Shown piece by piece: positions 56,107 through 64,000 of a DNA stretch of 64,000 bases. The notes beneath the pieces were generated by a model. It saw nothing but the letters and a program-made list of their open reading frames with translations. It had not been told where the DNA came from and did no database searches. Source of the stretch: Bacillota bacterium. GTDB lineage: Bacteria > Bacillota > Clostridia > Saccharofermentanales > Fastidiosipilaceae. Location of the stretch: positions 62,001 through 126,000 of the forward strand of contig JAEZWR010000026.1 in assembly GCA_023420115.1 (NCBI GenBank), in the 5' to 3' direction. The position numbers and the translations under genes are program-made. How positions within the stretch are numbered: the stretch's first letter is position 1; the number at the start of each line of letters is the position of its first letter.

Positions 56107-56565
56107 ATGAAATTTTATGTCGCTTATGGTAGTAATCTGAATCTTAAACATATGAGTACTTGTTGTCCTAATGCTAAAGTTTTTGGCACTTCCACTTTGC
56201 AAGATTACGAGTTGCTTTTTCGCGCTAGAAAGCTTGATGAAAATTCTTATTTGACGATTGAGAAGAAGTCTGGTGCTAATGTTCCCGTGGCGATTTGGCA
56301 GGTTAACGAGGCGGACGAGCTTGCACTAGATGATTATGAGGATTACCCTGACCTTTATTATAAGAAGGAATTGAGGCTTGATGTTTTGACCGAGACGAGC
56401 GAGATTAGGAACCTTGATTGTTTCGTTTATATTATGTATGAAGATAAACCTGTGACACTGCCTTCTGATGATTATCTTGAGCTTTGTCTTGAAGGGTATA
56501 GAAGTTTCAATTTTGACGAGGCGAAGATTGATGAGGCTCTCAAGCGTTGTAAGCAATCACTTTAA
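56107..56565 (+). CDS. Gamma-glutamylcyclotransferase-like (AIG2/GGCT) protein
   Basis: 152 residues: the YGSNL substrate-loop motif at the N terminus and the Glu-containing segment DDYEDYPDLYYKKE, the position of the catalytic acid in gamma-glutamylcyclotransferases. These release 5-oxoproline from gamma-glutamyl compounds. ATG at 56107 is used because GAGG lies six bases upstream; GTG at 56101 sits inside it. Cytoplasmic and monocistronic. Confidence 0.8.
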   Translation: MKFYVAYGSNLNLKHMSTCCPNAKVFGTSTLQDYELLFRARKLDENSYLTIEKKSGANVPVAIWQVNEADELALDDYEDYPDLYYKKELRLDVLTETSEIRNLDCFVYIMYEDKPVTLPSDDYLELCLEGYRSFNFDEAKIDEALKRCKQSL

Positions 56566-56583
56566 ATCAATATAGATTTTGGG

Positions 56584-56603
56584 TGAAAAAAGCCCTTCAC
56601 GGG
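56584..56603 (-). repeat. Mini-hairpin/T-run element, copy 16 (terminator position)
   Basis: Minus strand CCC-GTGAA-GGG-C then six T and CAC. It lies between the convergent cyclotransferase-like gene and rbsK and probably ends rbsK transcription. Confidence 0.65.
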
Positions 56604-56620
56604 AAGAGCTTTATAGAAAA

Positions 56621-57520
56621 TTAATTAAATTTTAAAACCTCATCATAATAAGGAATGCTAGGTGTCGCACCCTTTCTAGTCACAGCTATTGCTGCTGCCT
56701 TTGAAGCTAATTCAAGTGACTCTTCAATAGACTTATTCTCCATCCTAGAAGCTAAATAATAACCACAGAAGGTATCGCCTGCTCCTGTAGTATCTACAGT
56801 ATCCACTTTATAAGCGGGCTGACATACTCTCTTCTCGCCTACTTGAACCATCGCACCATCAACACCTAAAGTTAATACGATCTCCATATGGGGAAATTTA
56901 AGCTTCAACTTATCAAGTAACCCATCTCCACTCACATCAATCTTTAAATCTAAATCTAATAGCATCTTGGCTTCAATCTCATTTAGGATAAGAAAATCAA
57001 TCTTATTGAAGTCAAGTGACAGAAGAGACTTGGTCATAGGCGAAGGATTCAAGGCAATTTTCAAATTAGAAGCTTCTTTATGCTCAAGAATATATTGCAA
57101 AATATTTGTCTCATTTTGTAAAAGAATATAATCTCCATCTTCTGAAATTTTAAGAGCGTCATCCACTTGCTTCTCTTCTATCGTATGATTTGCCCCAGGA
57201 AATCGCAAAATACAATTTTCACCATCTTCATTGACTTGAATCACGGTATGACCACTAACGGAATCCCTTTCTTCAAGGAAATTCATATTAATATTATCTT
57301 TCGCTAGCGCGTCCTTCAAAATATCTCCATCTTTGCCAACTGCTCCGATATGATATAAATTTTTAACTCCCGCTCTAGCGAGAGCAATAGACTGATTTAG
57401 ACCTTTTCCACCGCAGATATCTTCAAGAGATTCTGTCGTCAAAGTTTCTCCAGGCATTACAAAATATGGAACTTTATACACATGATCAATATTTAAAGAA
57501 CCTATATTAAAAATCTTCAT
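56621..57520 (-). CDS. rbsK: Ribokinase (PfkB family)
   Basis: Phosphorylates ribose to ribose 5-phosphate. PfkB motifs are GGKGLNQSIALARAG near residue 37 and DTTGAGDTFCGYYLAS near 240 (anion hole and catalytic Asp), with NEIEA between. Length (299) is standard for ribokinase. It is the last gene of the nucleoside operon, 15 bases after the LacI-type regulator, and would trap ribose freed by the nucleoside hydrolases. Confidence 0.9.
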   Translation of the reverse strand: MKIFNIGSLNIDHVYKVPYFVMPGETLTTESLEDICGGKGLNQSIALARAGVKNLYHIGAVGKDGDILKDALAKDNINMNFLEERDSVSGHTVIQVNEDGENCILRFPGANHTIEEKQVDDALKISEDGDYILLQNETNILQYILEHKEASNLKIALNPSPMTKSLLSLDFNKIDFLILNEIEAKMLLDLDLKIDVSGDGLLDKLKLKFPHMEIVLTLGVDGAMVQVGEKRVCQPAYKVDTVDTTGAGDTFCGYYLASRMENKSIEESLELASKAAAIAVTRKGATPSIPYYDEVLKFN

Positions 57521-57534
57521 ATAGATTTACTCCT

Positions 57535-58536
57535 TTAATTAATTTTCTTAACAGTTCCACCCTTTACAAGACTTGGCTCAATAAACTTAACGAAACCGCG
57601 TTCATTTCCTTCAATTTTATCTAGCAAGGCAAGCACTCCCTCGCGTCCTAAATCATCTACATGTTGATCAATAGTAGTTAATCTAGGAAATATATATTCT
57701 GAAACATCAAGATTGTCATAACCAACAATTGATATATCTTCAGGAATTCTATAGCCTTTTTCTATTAGATATCTCATCGCACCTAGCGCCATCAAATCAT
57801 TCATCGCAAAAATAGCAGTGATATTATCAAGGTCTAACTTTTGAATCATTTCATAACCACTTTTGAGTGAATAATCTCCCGTGACAATATTCTTGGATTC
57901 CAAGACCAATGATTCTTCATTCATTCTTTTTATAAAACCAGCTAATCTTCTCATCGAGTTTGGTGTATCTTCTGGACCAGTAATGCAAGCTAATTTACGA
58001 TGTCCATTGTTAATCAAATGCTCGGCAAGCAAATAGCCTCCCTTGTAGTTATCACATGTAACTAAGACTTGATTCTTGCTCGTCTTAACTGACTCATCGA
58101 GTAAGACATAGGGTACTTTTCTATTTTTATAAATCTGTCTGTGAAGTTCTTCAAATTTTCTCGAAGTTATTAAGGTTCCAGCAAAACTGCCACTACTTAA
58201 TTTTTCTTTAAGCGAATTAATCTGTTGTTCTTCGCTAGGCAAATGAAAAATAGAGAGCATCCAACCATGTTTCTGTGCTTCAACTATTGCACTTTGCGCC
58301 AAACTTGAAAAAAAGGAATTATCTAATTCTGGTACTAAAATTGCTAAGATTGAACTTTTTTGATTTTGTAGCCATCTAGCCTGTAAATTGGGACTGTAAC
58401 CTAATGTCTTTATTGCTTCTTGAACTCTTTTCTTTGTGCTATCAGCTATTCTGTCAGCCTTGTTATTTACTACCATTGACACTGTAGCAATAGAAACATT
58501 CGCCATTTCTGCAACATCTCTTAAAGTTGCTGCCAT
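57535..58536 (-). CDS. LacI family transcriptional regulator
   Basis: N-terminal LacI HTH (TLRDVAEMANVSIATVSMVVN) with hinge, then a sugar-binding-protein-like effector domain (SILAILVPELDNSFFSSLAQ, SIVGYDNLDVSEYIFPRLTTID). Length 333 fits. Its place between the hydrolase and ribokinase genes suggests it controls the nucleoside operon, possibly with ribose or a nucleoside as effector. No convincing palindromic operator was found nearby. Confidence 0.93.
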   Translation of the reverse strand: MAATLRDVAEMANVSIATVSMVVNNKADRIADSTKKRVQEAIKTLGYSPNLQARWLQNQKSSILAILVPELDNSFFSSLAQSAIVEAQKHGWMLSIFHLPSEEQQINSLKEKLSSGSFAGTLITSRKFEELHRQIYKNRKVPYVLLDESVKTSKNQVLVTCDNYKGGYLLAEHLINNGHRKLACITGPEDTPNSMRRLAGFIKRMNEESLVLESKNIVTGDYSLKSGYEMIQKLDLDNITAIFAMNDLMALGAMRYLIEKGYRIPEDISIVGYDNLDVSEYIFPRLTTIDQHVDDLGREGVLALLDKIEGNERGFVKFIEPSLVKGGTVKKIN

Positions 58537-58579
58537 AACAAAATCCTTCCAATATAGGTTTAAGAAGCAATGCCATTAA

Positions 58580-59611
58580 TTATTTAAATGTCTTCGTTAT
58601 TGCTCCTATCATATCCTCTATTATACGTGAACCCCTAATGTCTTTGCTTATTCTTACGTTTCTAATGTGAGAATTTTTCAACTTATAAATTTGCTTACCT
58701 TCGTAGGCTATCGTCTGGCCACGAGTCAAGATACCTTGAGTTGCTACATCAATATGCAAATAGTCTGAATATTCGCAATAGCTCTCATCTGCAGCTAACA
58801 TAACAGGTATAACATCATCAATAGGGAAGCCCTTGAAGGCAAAATATTTTCTCCAAACATCAATATAAATCGAAAATTTATCTGCAATAAACTTGCAAAT
58901 TTTACTTGACTTCTCATCGTCTTCGAAACGATGTATTAAGTCGCTTAATTCATCACGAGTCAACATTGAGTCTGCATAAGTATTTGTCTCACAGACATCT
59001 AAAGGCACTAAAACAATATCAATGTTACTATTGAAAACTATCTGAGCAGCCTCTGGATCGGCAAAAATATTATATTCAACAACAGGTGTTATATTTCCAG
59101 GAACTTTAAAGGTACCACCTAAAATATAAAGTCGCTTAACATTCTTACTAAATTCACTATCTTTTAAAATTGCTTCTGCCAAATTTGTCAGAGGACCAGT
59201 TGCAACAATTGATAGCTCGCCCTTATTTCTTTTGCTTTCACTGATCAAATAATCTACTGCATATTGCTCTTCATAGACTCTAATTTGTTCGTCAATATTA
59301 GCATTCATTAAGTCCAATCTTGAACCTAAACTATCTCTCAGTTCCTCAAAAAAGTTAACTGGATCTCCCAATTGTTCTCCATCTTTTTTTACTTCTTCAA
59401 GTGGAGAATCATTTCCTTTGAAGACTTTTACTTCACTACCCAAGTAGTCTAATATTGCAAGGGCAATTTGGCTCGCATGTTCAACTGAACCAGACGCACC
59501 ATTAACTGTAGTTACACCTAATAAGTCAAGATTGGGGTGGTTGTTGGCAACAATCAAGGCCAAGATGTCATCTCCTACCATATCGGTATCTAAAATTATC
59601 TTGTTTTTCAT
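58580..59611 (-). CDS. Nucleoside hydrolase (IUNH family), copy 2
   Basis: Hydrolyses the N-glycosidic bond of ribonucleosides. The Ca-binding motif is DTDMVGDD near residue 7, a variant of the usual DTDPGIDD. Further family segments are NGASGSVEHAS, VATGPLTNLAEA, LGGTF and EYNIFADPEAAQIVF. ATG at 59611 has AGGAG seven bases upstream; a TTG two codons earlier is less likely. It is more divergent than the first copy, so its base preference may differ. Confidence 0.88.
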   Translation of the reverse strand: MKNKIILDTDMVGDDILALIVANNHPNLDLLGVTTVNGASGSVEHASQIALAILDYLGSEVKVFKGNDSPLEEVKKDGEQLGDPVNFFEELRDSLGSRLDLMNANIDEQIRVYEEQYAVDYLISESKRNKGELSIVATGPLTNLAEAILKDSEFSKNVKRLYILGGTFKVPGNITPVVEYNIFADPEAAQIVFNSNIDIVLVPLDVCETNTYADSMLTRDELSDLIHRFEDDEKSSKICKFIADKFSIYIDVWRKYFAFKGFPIDDVIPVMLAADESYCEYSDYLHIDVATQGILTRGQTIAYEGKQIYKLKNSHIRNVRISKDIRGSRIIEDMIGAITKTFK

Positions 59612-59644
59612 ATACAAACTCCTAAAGAATCTATACTATTGAAA

Positions 59645-59665
59645 CGTGGCAACGCTTTTTTCTAC
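59645..59665 (+). repeat. Mini-hairpin/T-run element, copy 17
   Basis: CGT-GGCA-ACG-C, six T, CTAC, between the yczE-like gene and the second hydrolase gene, inside the operon and on the opposite strand to it. Confidence 0.65.
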
Positions 59666-59680
59666 CTCTATATTGAACGG

Positions 59681-60319
59681 CTACTCTCTAATGAAGGGGT
59701 CAACTATTTTAAATACTGTTGGTCTGACTATATGAATTACTGGGCCTAATAAAAAGGCTGCTACTATCGTGCCGACACCGACTACGCCACCCATCAAGTA
59801 ACCGACTATTACAAAGACCAAGTCGCCCCCGATTCTCACATATTTGTAGGGTAATTTGCTCTTGTTGCTGATGTATTCTGAGACAGAGTCGACTGCGCCT
59901 ACACCTAGATTTGCTCGGATGTAAGTTGCAACCCCTATGCCCATAATGACTAAGCCGACAAAGATGAGGATTAATTTAAGAACAATGTGGAGGTCTTTTG
60001 GAATCACTTTTGAAAGTAAGAAGTTAAAAATGTCTGCCGTGTATCCTATGCCAAAAATCGCGATGATTGAGGAGATATTTATGTAATCTCGCTGTAAGAA
60101 AAATAGCAAGAGCAAAATTACAATGTTCATCAGGGCAGATGCCGAACCATATGAGATATTTAGGACATTTGCTATTCCAAGCTGAAAAACACTAGCTGGA
60201 TCGACACCTAAGCCTGCATATAAGAAGAAGCTGACACCTATTCCACAAAAGATTAAGCCTATAAAAGATACTAGAATCTTTTTTCCTAAAATAAGAGCTT
60301 GTCTTTTATTTATTTCCAT
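59681..60319 (-). CDS. YczE/YitT-type membrane protein
   Basis: 212 residues with five or six helices (about 14-34, 50-73, 80-100, 111-130, 158-190), matching the YczE/YyaS-like family (IGLIFCGIGVSFFLYAGLGVDPASVFQLGIA and the repeated GVATYIRANLGVGAVDSVSEYIS half). Function is not established in general. It overlaps the upstream nucleoside hydrolase gene by 14 bases, so it is translationally coupled and may move a nucleobase or ribose across the membrane; this is inference from context. Confidence 0.85.
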   Translation of the reverse strand: MEINKRQALILGKKILVSFIGLIFCGIGVSFFLYAGLGVDPASVFQLGIANVLNISYGSASALMNIVILLLLFFLQRDYINISSIIAIFGIGYTADIFNFLLSKVIPKDLHIVLKLILIFVGLVIMGIGVATYIRANLGVGAVDSVSEYISNKSKLPYKYVRIGGDLVFVIVGYLMGGVVGVGTIVAAFLLGPVIHIVRPTVFKIVDPFIRE

Positions 60320-61280
60320 CTGTTTCTCTTCCTAACTTTGCCATCGCAGCAAAGAACGCTTTGACAAATTCTTCTCTCTTCACCTTTTCGATAAAAATGG
60401 TATTGTGGGGAACTTCTTGCCCAAGAATTTTCTTTTGATAATCAATCTTATCGACGACTGTCATTCCTCTTGTCAATTGTCCTGTAAGTTCAATCTGCAC
60501 ATTGCATTCAAGAGTTTCAAAGAGCTCTTTATTGGCAAGATAGGCAATGGTGCAAGGGTCGTGCAAGGTGCAACCAGGGAAACCTTCTACCTCATAGTGA
60601 TACTTTGAGAAAAAGTCGATTAACTCGGCTGCAAATACAGAAATCGAGTCCGCTTGAGAACGTAAAATCTCATTCTCGTCCCTTGTGACATAGGCTTTTT
60701 GTGTGACATCTAGTCCTGCCATAATGACTTTAAGTCCTGAGCTAAAGACGATATGGGCTGCCTCTGGGTCTGCGAAGATGTTATATTCAGCAGCAGCTGT
60801 CCAGTTGCCTATTGTTCCACCACCCATTATCGCAATTTCATCTATTTTTTCTTTTAAATCTGGTCTTGCTATGAATAATTGAGCGATGTTCGTCAGTGGT
60901 CCTAAGCCTACTAAAGTAATTTTTTCATCTGAATTTTCCAAAACGGAGCTAATCACTTCTAAGAAAGTTCTTTCGTCGACCTCTATATTGCTCTCAGCTA
61001 AGACTGGTCCTTCTAAACCAGACTCACCGTGAACCACTTCGCCACCGATATGTAGTCTTTGCATCAAGGGTCTCTCGGCACCTCTAACTACAGTTATATC
61101 TTCTCTTCCAGCCTTAGTAAGGACTCGGCAGGCATTTTTTGTCACCTTCTCAATTGTCTGATTACCTGCGACTGTTGATATACCTAAGACTTCTAAATTG
61201 TCAGCGGACAAGGCCCAAAGTATTGCCATCGCATCATCGTGACCTGGGTCACAATCAATCCAAATTTTTCGCTTATTCAT
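60306..61280 (-). CDS. Nucleoside hydrolase (IUNH family), copy 1
   Basis: Canonical DCDPGHDDAMAILWAL near residue 8 (Ca-binding Asp cluster), GNQTIEKVTKNA, GLGPLTNIAQ, MGGGTIGNWTAAAEYNIFADPEAA, and a late LHDPCTIAY His motif. Splits purine or pyrimidine ribonucleosides to base and ribose. Follows the nupQ-type permease by 75 bases in the same direction and is coupled to the YczE-like gene. Confidence 0.93.
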   Translation of the reverse strand: MNKRKIWIDCDPGHDDAMAILWALSADNLEVLGISTVAGNQTIEKVTKNACRVLTKAGREDITVVRGAERPLMQRLHIGGEVVHGESGLEGPVLAESNIEVDERTFLEVISSVLENSDEKITLVGLGPLTNIAQLFIARPDLKEKIDEIAIMGGGTIGNWTAAAEYNIFADPEAAHIVFSSGLKVIMAGLDVTQKAYVTRDENEILRSQADSISVFAAELIDFFSKYHYEVEGFPGCTLHDPCTIAYLANKELFETLECNVQIELTGQLTRGMTVVDKIDYQKKILGQEVPHNTIFIEKVKREEFVKAFFAAMAKLGRETDGNK

Positions 61281-61355
61281 AACCTATTTACCTCAACTTT
61301 TTAAATTTATCGCCTGGTATTACCTCGAGTTTACTTGGATAAGCTTTTATCCCCC

Positions 61356-62285
61356 CTAAATAACTTCCTTCTTCTTTAACTTCTCGCGTTTCTTCTTCAT
61401 CGAATAAACTATGAGTCCAACTATCGTCACAATATATGGCAGACTTTGAACAAGTTCAGTCGGAATCTTTGTAGTTTGTAAGCTATAAGAAAGCGCTTCT
61501 GCGATAGCAAATATTATCGAGGAGAAAAAAGCTCCAACCGGAGTTGACTTGCCCATCGCATCAGCTGCTAGAGCGATGAAACCTCTGCCAGCCGTCATAT
61601 TCTTAGAGAACCAAGTAACATAACCCATCGACATAAAGGCTCCAGCCATGCCACCTAGAATTCCACTTATCGCCAATGCTATATATCTTGTTTTTAAAAT
61701 ACTGACACCAACAGATGACAAGGCATTAGGCGACTTACCAGCCGCTCTAATTCTTAAGCCGATCGATGTCTTATACAAAAGAATGTAGACTAAAAAAACA
61801 GATAAGAAGGCTAAATAACTGACTATATTGTGCTCAGATATGACGTCACCGACAAAAGGAATATCCTTAATAAAAGGGATGGAGATAATAGGCAACTTAC
61901 CAGAATCAAGCGAGATAGTCGTGCCCTTATCTTTAACTATTGAATACATCCAAAACACTGTGCCACCTAGAGCCATCGAGTTAAAGGCAATACAAGTCAA
62001 GACACTATCCGCCTTAAGTCCCATTGAAACATAACCAATAAATAAGGAGCACAAAACGCCAACGATGATAGCAACAAAGAAACCAAACCAAGGACCGAAA
62101 CCAAAGGCGCTGGCAAAGACTGCTGCCAAGGCTGAAAATAACATCACGCCTTCAATACCAATATTCGTTATGCCTGCATTCGAAGTAATCACAGCTCCCA
62201 TCGAAGCGAGAATCAGAGGTGTCGAAACCCTAATTATTGAATAAATGAATGAAGGTGTTAATAAAGTACTAAATAACTTATCCAT
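61356..62285 (-). CDS. nupQ: Nucleoside ABC transporter permease (NupQ/YufQ-like)
   Basis: Inner membrane permease of the BmpA/nucleoside uptake family, about eight helices: NAGITNIGIEGVMLFSALAAV, GLRIRAAGKSPNALSSVGVS, and GRGFIALAADAMG are family segments. Eight bases overlap the nupP gene, with GAGGTG as RBS in the upstream gene. It ends with a Lys/Glu-rich tail. Confidence 0.93.
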   Translation of the reverse strand: MDKLFSTLLTPSFIYSIIRVSTPLILASMGAVITSNAGITNIGIEGVMLFSALAAVFASAFGFGPWFGFFVAIIVGVLCSLFIGYVSMGLKADSVLTCIAFNSMALGGTVFWMYSIVKDKGTTISLDSGKLPIISIPFIKDIPFVGDVISEHNIVSYLAFLSVFLVYILLYKTSIGLRIRAAGKSPNALSSVGVSILKTRYIALAISGILGGMAGAFMSMGYVTWFSKNMTAGRGFIALAADAMGKSTPVGAFFSSIIFAIAEALSYSLQTTKIPTELVQSLPYIVTIVGLIVYSMKKKREKLKKKEVI

Positions 62286-63435
62286 GTTTCACCTCATTAT
62301 TATCGAACTTAGCCCCGTCTCTTCTTTGCTCCTTTTTACCTTTTTTCTCAAACTGTCTAGTACAAATCTTTATCAAAATCTTCTGTTTATACTTGGCTAA
62401 GAAAGCATCCGAAGCAACAAAGATAATGATCAGAGCTTCAATTATCGAAACAATCTCCGAAGCTATATCCGACTGCCTATACATATAATCTGCACCAACA
62501 CGCAAATAAGAGATGGCAAAAGCTGCTACCGGGATAAATAAGGGATTGCCCCTCGCTAAAATATTCAAGACAACACCGTCGAAGCCGAAACCAGGTAAAG
62601 TTGACCATTGAAATCTTTGATACATTCCAATCATCTCAGTTGCTCCACCTAAGCCAGCGATTGAACCACCTAATAATTGAGAACTCAAAATGATTCCAGC
62701 CGTTCCCATTCCAGCATATCGACCGAACTTTTCATTATTTCCAACTACTCTTAAGGAATAGCCCCACTTTGTGCGATATAGTAATATTGCAGTTATGACA
62801 ACAACTACAAGAACAATGAACAAACCACCGTGTAACCTTGACTTCGGAATCAATCGTCCGAGGCTAATTCCTTCAGGGAAGGGAGTAGAAGCTTGATATG
62901 CTGAATTTGTATCCTTAATCGTATGATTAAAAATATATAAACCAATATACAAACATACATAGTTCAACATCAAAGAGATAACTAATTCACTAGCTTCCCA
63001 CTTGATACTAAAGTACGACGGAATTAAGCAAACAAAAGCAGAAACTACCATTGCACAAATCATCGCAATAATAATTGCTAAGACTGGTGGCAAGTTTAAA
63101 TTAATTACAACGATCGCAGCCGTGAGTGCGCCTAAATAGAAACCGCCCTCAACTGCTAAGTTAAATTGCTTCGCCGTAAACATTAGACAAATCGCCAAAC
63201 CGGAAAAAGTAAGTGGTATGGCAGTTTCTAAAACAGTACTGAACCTTCTCATTGTAGTAAGTGGTCCAATAAATAAATTCTTTATTGCCTCTAGTGGCGA
63301 AGATGTCGTACTAACCATCAATATCAAAGTTAAAACGAGTGCCAAAACAATTGCGCAAACAAATCTAAATATTGAAAAATACAAAGAAAACTTTTCAACT
63401 TGACTTCTCTCGCGAAAATTAAACATCTTCTTCAT
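62278..63435 (-). CDS. nupP: Nucleoside ABC transporter permease (NupP/YufP-like)
   Basis: Partner permease, 385 residues, helices from about residue 22. Family sequence FSGLAICLMFTAKQFNLAVEGGFYLGAL and GFGFDGVVLNILARGNPLFIPVAAF are visible; the latter matches the coupling-region segment of this family. A basic C-terminal tail (KKGKKEQRR) follows. It overlaps the ATPase gene by 17 bases and nupQ by eight, showing tight coupling in the nupOPQ order. Confidence 0.93.
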   Translation of the reverse strand: MKKMFNFRERSQVEKFSLYFSIFRFVCAIVLALVLTLILMVSTTSSPLEAIKNLFIGPLTTMRRFSTVLETAIPLTFSGLAICLMFTAKQFNLAVEGGFYLGALTAAIVVINLNLPPVLAIIIAMICAMVVSAFVCLIPSYFSIKWEASELVISLMLNYVCLYIGLYIFNHTIKDTNSAYQASTPFPEGISLGRLIPKSRLHGGLFIVLVVVVITAILLYRTKWGYSLRVVGNNEKFGRYAGMGTAGIILSSQLLGGSIAGLGGATEMIGMYQRFQWSTLPGFGFDGVVLNILARGNPLFIPVAAFAISYLRVGADYMYRQSDIASEIVSIIEALIIIFVASDAFLAKYKQKILIKICTRQFEKKGKKEQRRDGAKFDNNEVKHG

Positions 63436-64000
63436 TTGTCCTTTCTTTTAGATTCATTTGTTTAACACCTAGCATGTAGTAACCCAGCTCTTCTTCAGTT
63501 AAATCTTTGGTATCTTCAAAATAAGCTGTCAATCTGCCGTTATACAAAACAGCACAGGAATCGCCAAGTTCTAAAACTTCATTTAAGTCAGCAGATATAA
63601 GGAGAATAGCAGCGCCATCATCCCTGAGTTTAATTAAATATTTTCTAATTAATTCCGCCGCCCCCGCATCAATGCCTCTAGTTGGTTGCTCCGCGATAAT
63701 GACCTTTGACTCAGAAAAAAGCTCTCTCGCCGCAACGACCTTTTGAATGTTTCCGCCTGACAACATCGAAACTTTTTGAAATGGTGACTGGCAAGCGATA
63801 ACAAATTCTGAGATTTTTTCTTCTGCCATTTGCTTAACTTTATTTTTGTCTATGAAAAATTTATGGCGCAAAAATTTATCAATTTCAGTAACTAAAAGAT
63901 TATCTTCAATTGACATATCTGGAGCAGTTCCAACTGTCATTCTGTCTTCTGGGACGTAAGATAGACCTAAAGAACGGATTGATTTTGGGCTAAATTCAGA
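63419..64000 (-). CDS. nupO: Nucleoside ABC transporter ATPase (NupO-like), partial
   Basis: C-terminal part of the second ATPase domain of a double-domain sugar/nucleoside importer ATPase. Signature LSGGNIQKVVAARE and Walker B region VIIAEQPTRGIDAGAA (the non-canonical Gln-containing form typical of RbsA/NupO) are present. The frame is open through the window edge: codons upstream of the ATG at 63940 encode LSYVPEDR, the conserved motif of this family, so that ATG is internal. A BmpA-type lipoprotein gene is expected further upstream. Confidence 0.92.
   Translation of the reverse strand, partial: SEFSPKSIRSLGLSYVPEDRMTVGTAPDMSIEDNLLVTEIDKFLRHKFFIDKNKVKQMAEEKISEFVIACQSPFQKVSMLSGGNIQKVVAARELFSESKVIIAEQPTRGIDAGAAELIRKYLIKLRDDGAAILLISADLNEVLELGDSCAVLYNGRLTAYFEDTKDLTEEELGYYMLGVKQMNLKERTNEEDV

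Noticed and set aside
61533..61552. CTC/GAG hairpin with T-run in the NupQ-like gene
   Set aside because: The loop and following bases differ from the consensus, and the encoded GAFF segment fits ordinary family sequence, so chance is likely.
62257..62285. LFST at the start of the NupQ-like protein as another mini-hairpin copy
   Set aside because: The codons are TTA-TTT-AGT-ACT, so neither the T-run nor the stem is there; coincidence at protein level.
63712..63733. A-run with GCTCTCTCGCC inside the NupO-like gene
   Set aside because: The T-run and CTGA part resemble the element but no complementary stem can form; the protein sequence is normal for the family.
1..64000. tRNA, rRNA, insertion sequences, integrases or phage genes
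   Set aside because: None was recognised in either strand; no transposase or integrase motifs among the open frames.

Overview
The window is low-GC, AT-rich bacterial chromosome with strong AGGAGG-type ribosome binding sites, LPXTG-like sorting signals, lipobox and Sec signal peptides, and many heterodimeric or ABC transporters. This points to an anaerobic Gram-positive Firmicute of the Clostridia type, probably host-associated. No species is named because no rRNA or other marker allows it. Both ends cut genes: an M20 peptidase at the left and a nucleoside ABC ATPase at the right.

Layout. 1-9.1 kb: M20 peptidase, a heterodimeric ABC exporter with one degenerate ATP site, a HerA-like ATPase with a coiled-coil tail, and a thioredoxin-reductase-like flavoprotein without the CXXC pair. 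9.2-14.3 kb: a 1704-residue wall-anchored protein built from 8 SHIRT-like and 6 InlB B-like repeats. 14.7-21.9 kb: sulfatase, sialidase-like beta-propeller, a TRAP transporter and a mannonate-type oxidoreductase, together suggesting use of sulfated, uronate-containing glycans. 22.2-23.3 kb: LytTR regulator with its DUF3021 membrane partner. 23.4-30.6 kb: a compact purine/diaminopropionate catabolic cluster (YheO-type regulator, ygeW, ygeY, arcC, ssnA, dpaL). 31.0-35.3 kb: an XRE-HTH protein fused to a DUF2807-like beta-helix with a structured RNA-like leader, then an operon with a consensus promoter, a 23-codon mini-ORF, a membrane-anchored unknown and a C39-like protein that seems to lack its catalytic residues. 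35.5-43.0 kb: rpoBC without its usual ribosomal-protein neighbours. 43.3-51.4 kb: a membrane-bound AraC regulator divergent from an iron-type ABC importer with two different ATPases. 51.7-56.6 kb: secreted unknown, an LPXTG protein gene broken into three frames, Gfo/Idh/MocA oxidoreductase, gamma-glutamylcyclotransferase-like protein. 56.6-64.0 kb: nucleoside uptake and use (nupOPQ-type ABC, two nucleoside hydrolases, YczE membrane protein, LacI regulator, ribokinase).

The nucleoside operon would import nucleosides, split them into base and ribose, and phosphorylate the ribose. The yge-type cluster could take purine-derived nitrogen compounds further to carbamoyl phosphate (ATP through carbamate kinase), ammonia and pyruvate, so two separate loci point to purine use.

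The most unusual signal is a dispersed 20-25 bp element: a 3-4 bp stem closed by a short loop, often GGCA, then C and a T-run, often continuing CTAC. About 17 copies were found, with stems that differ in sequence but stay complementary. Most are intergenic. Three lie inside genes, always in sense orientation and in the same frame, each encoding Leu-Phe-Ser-Thr.
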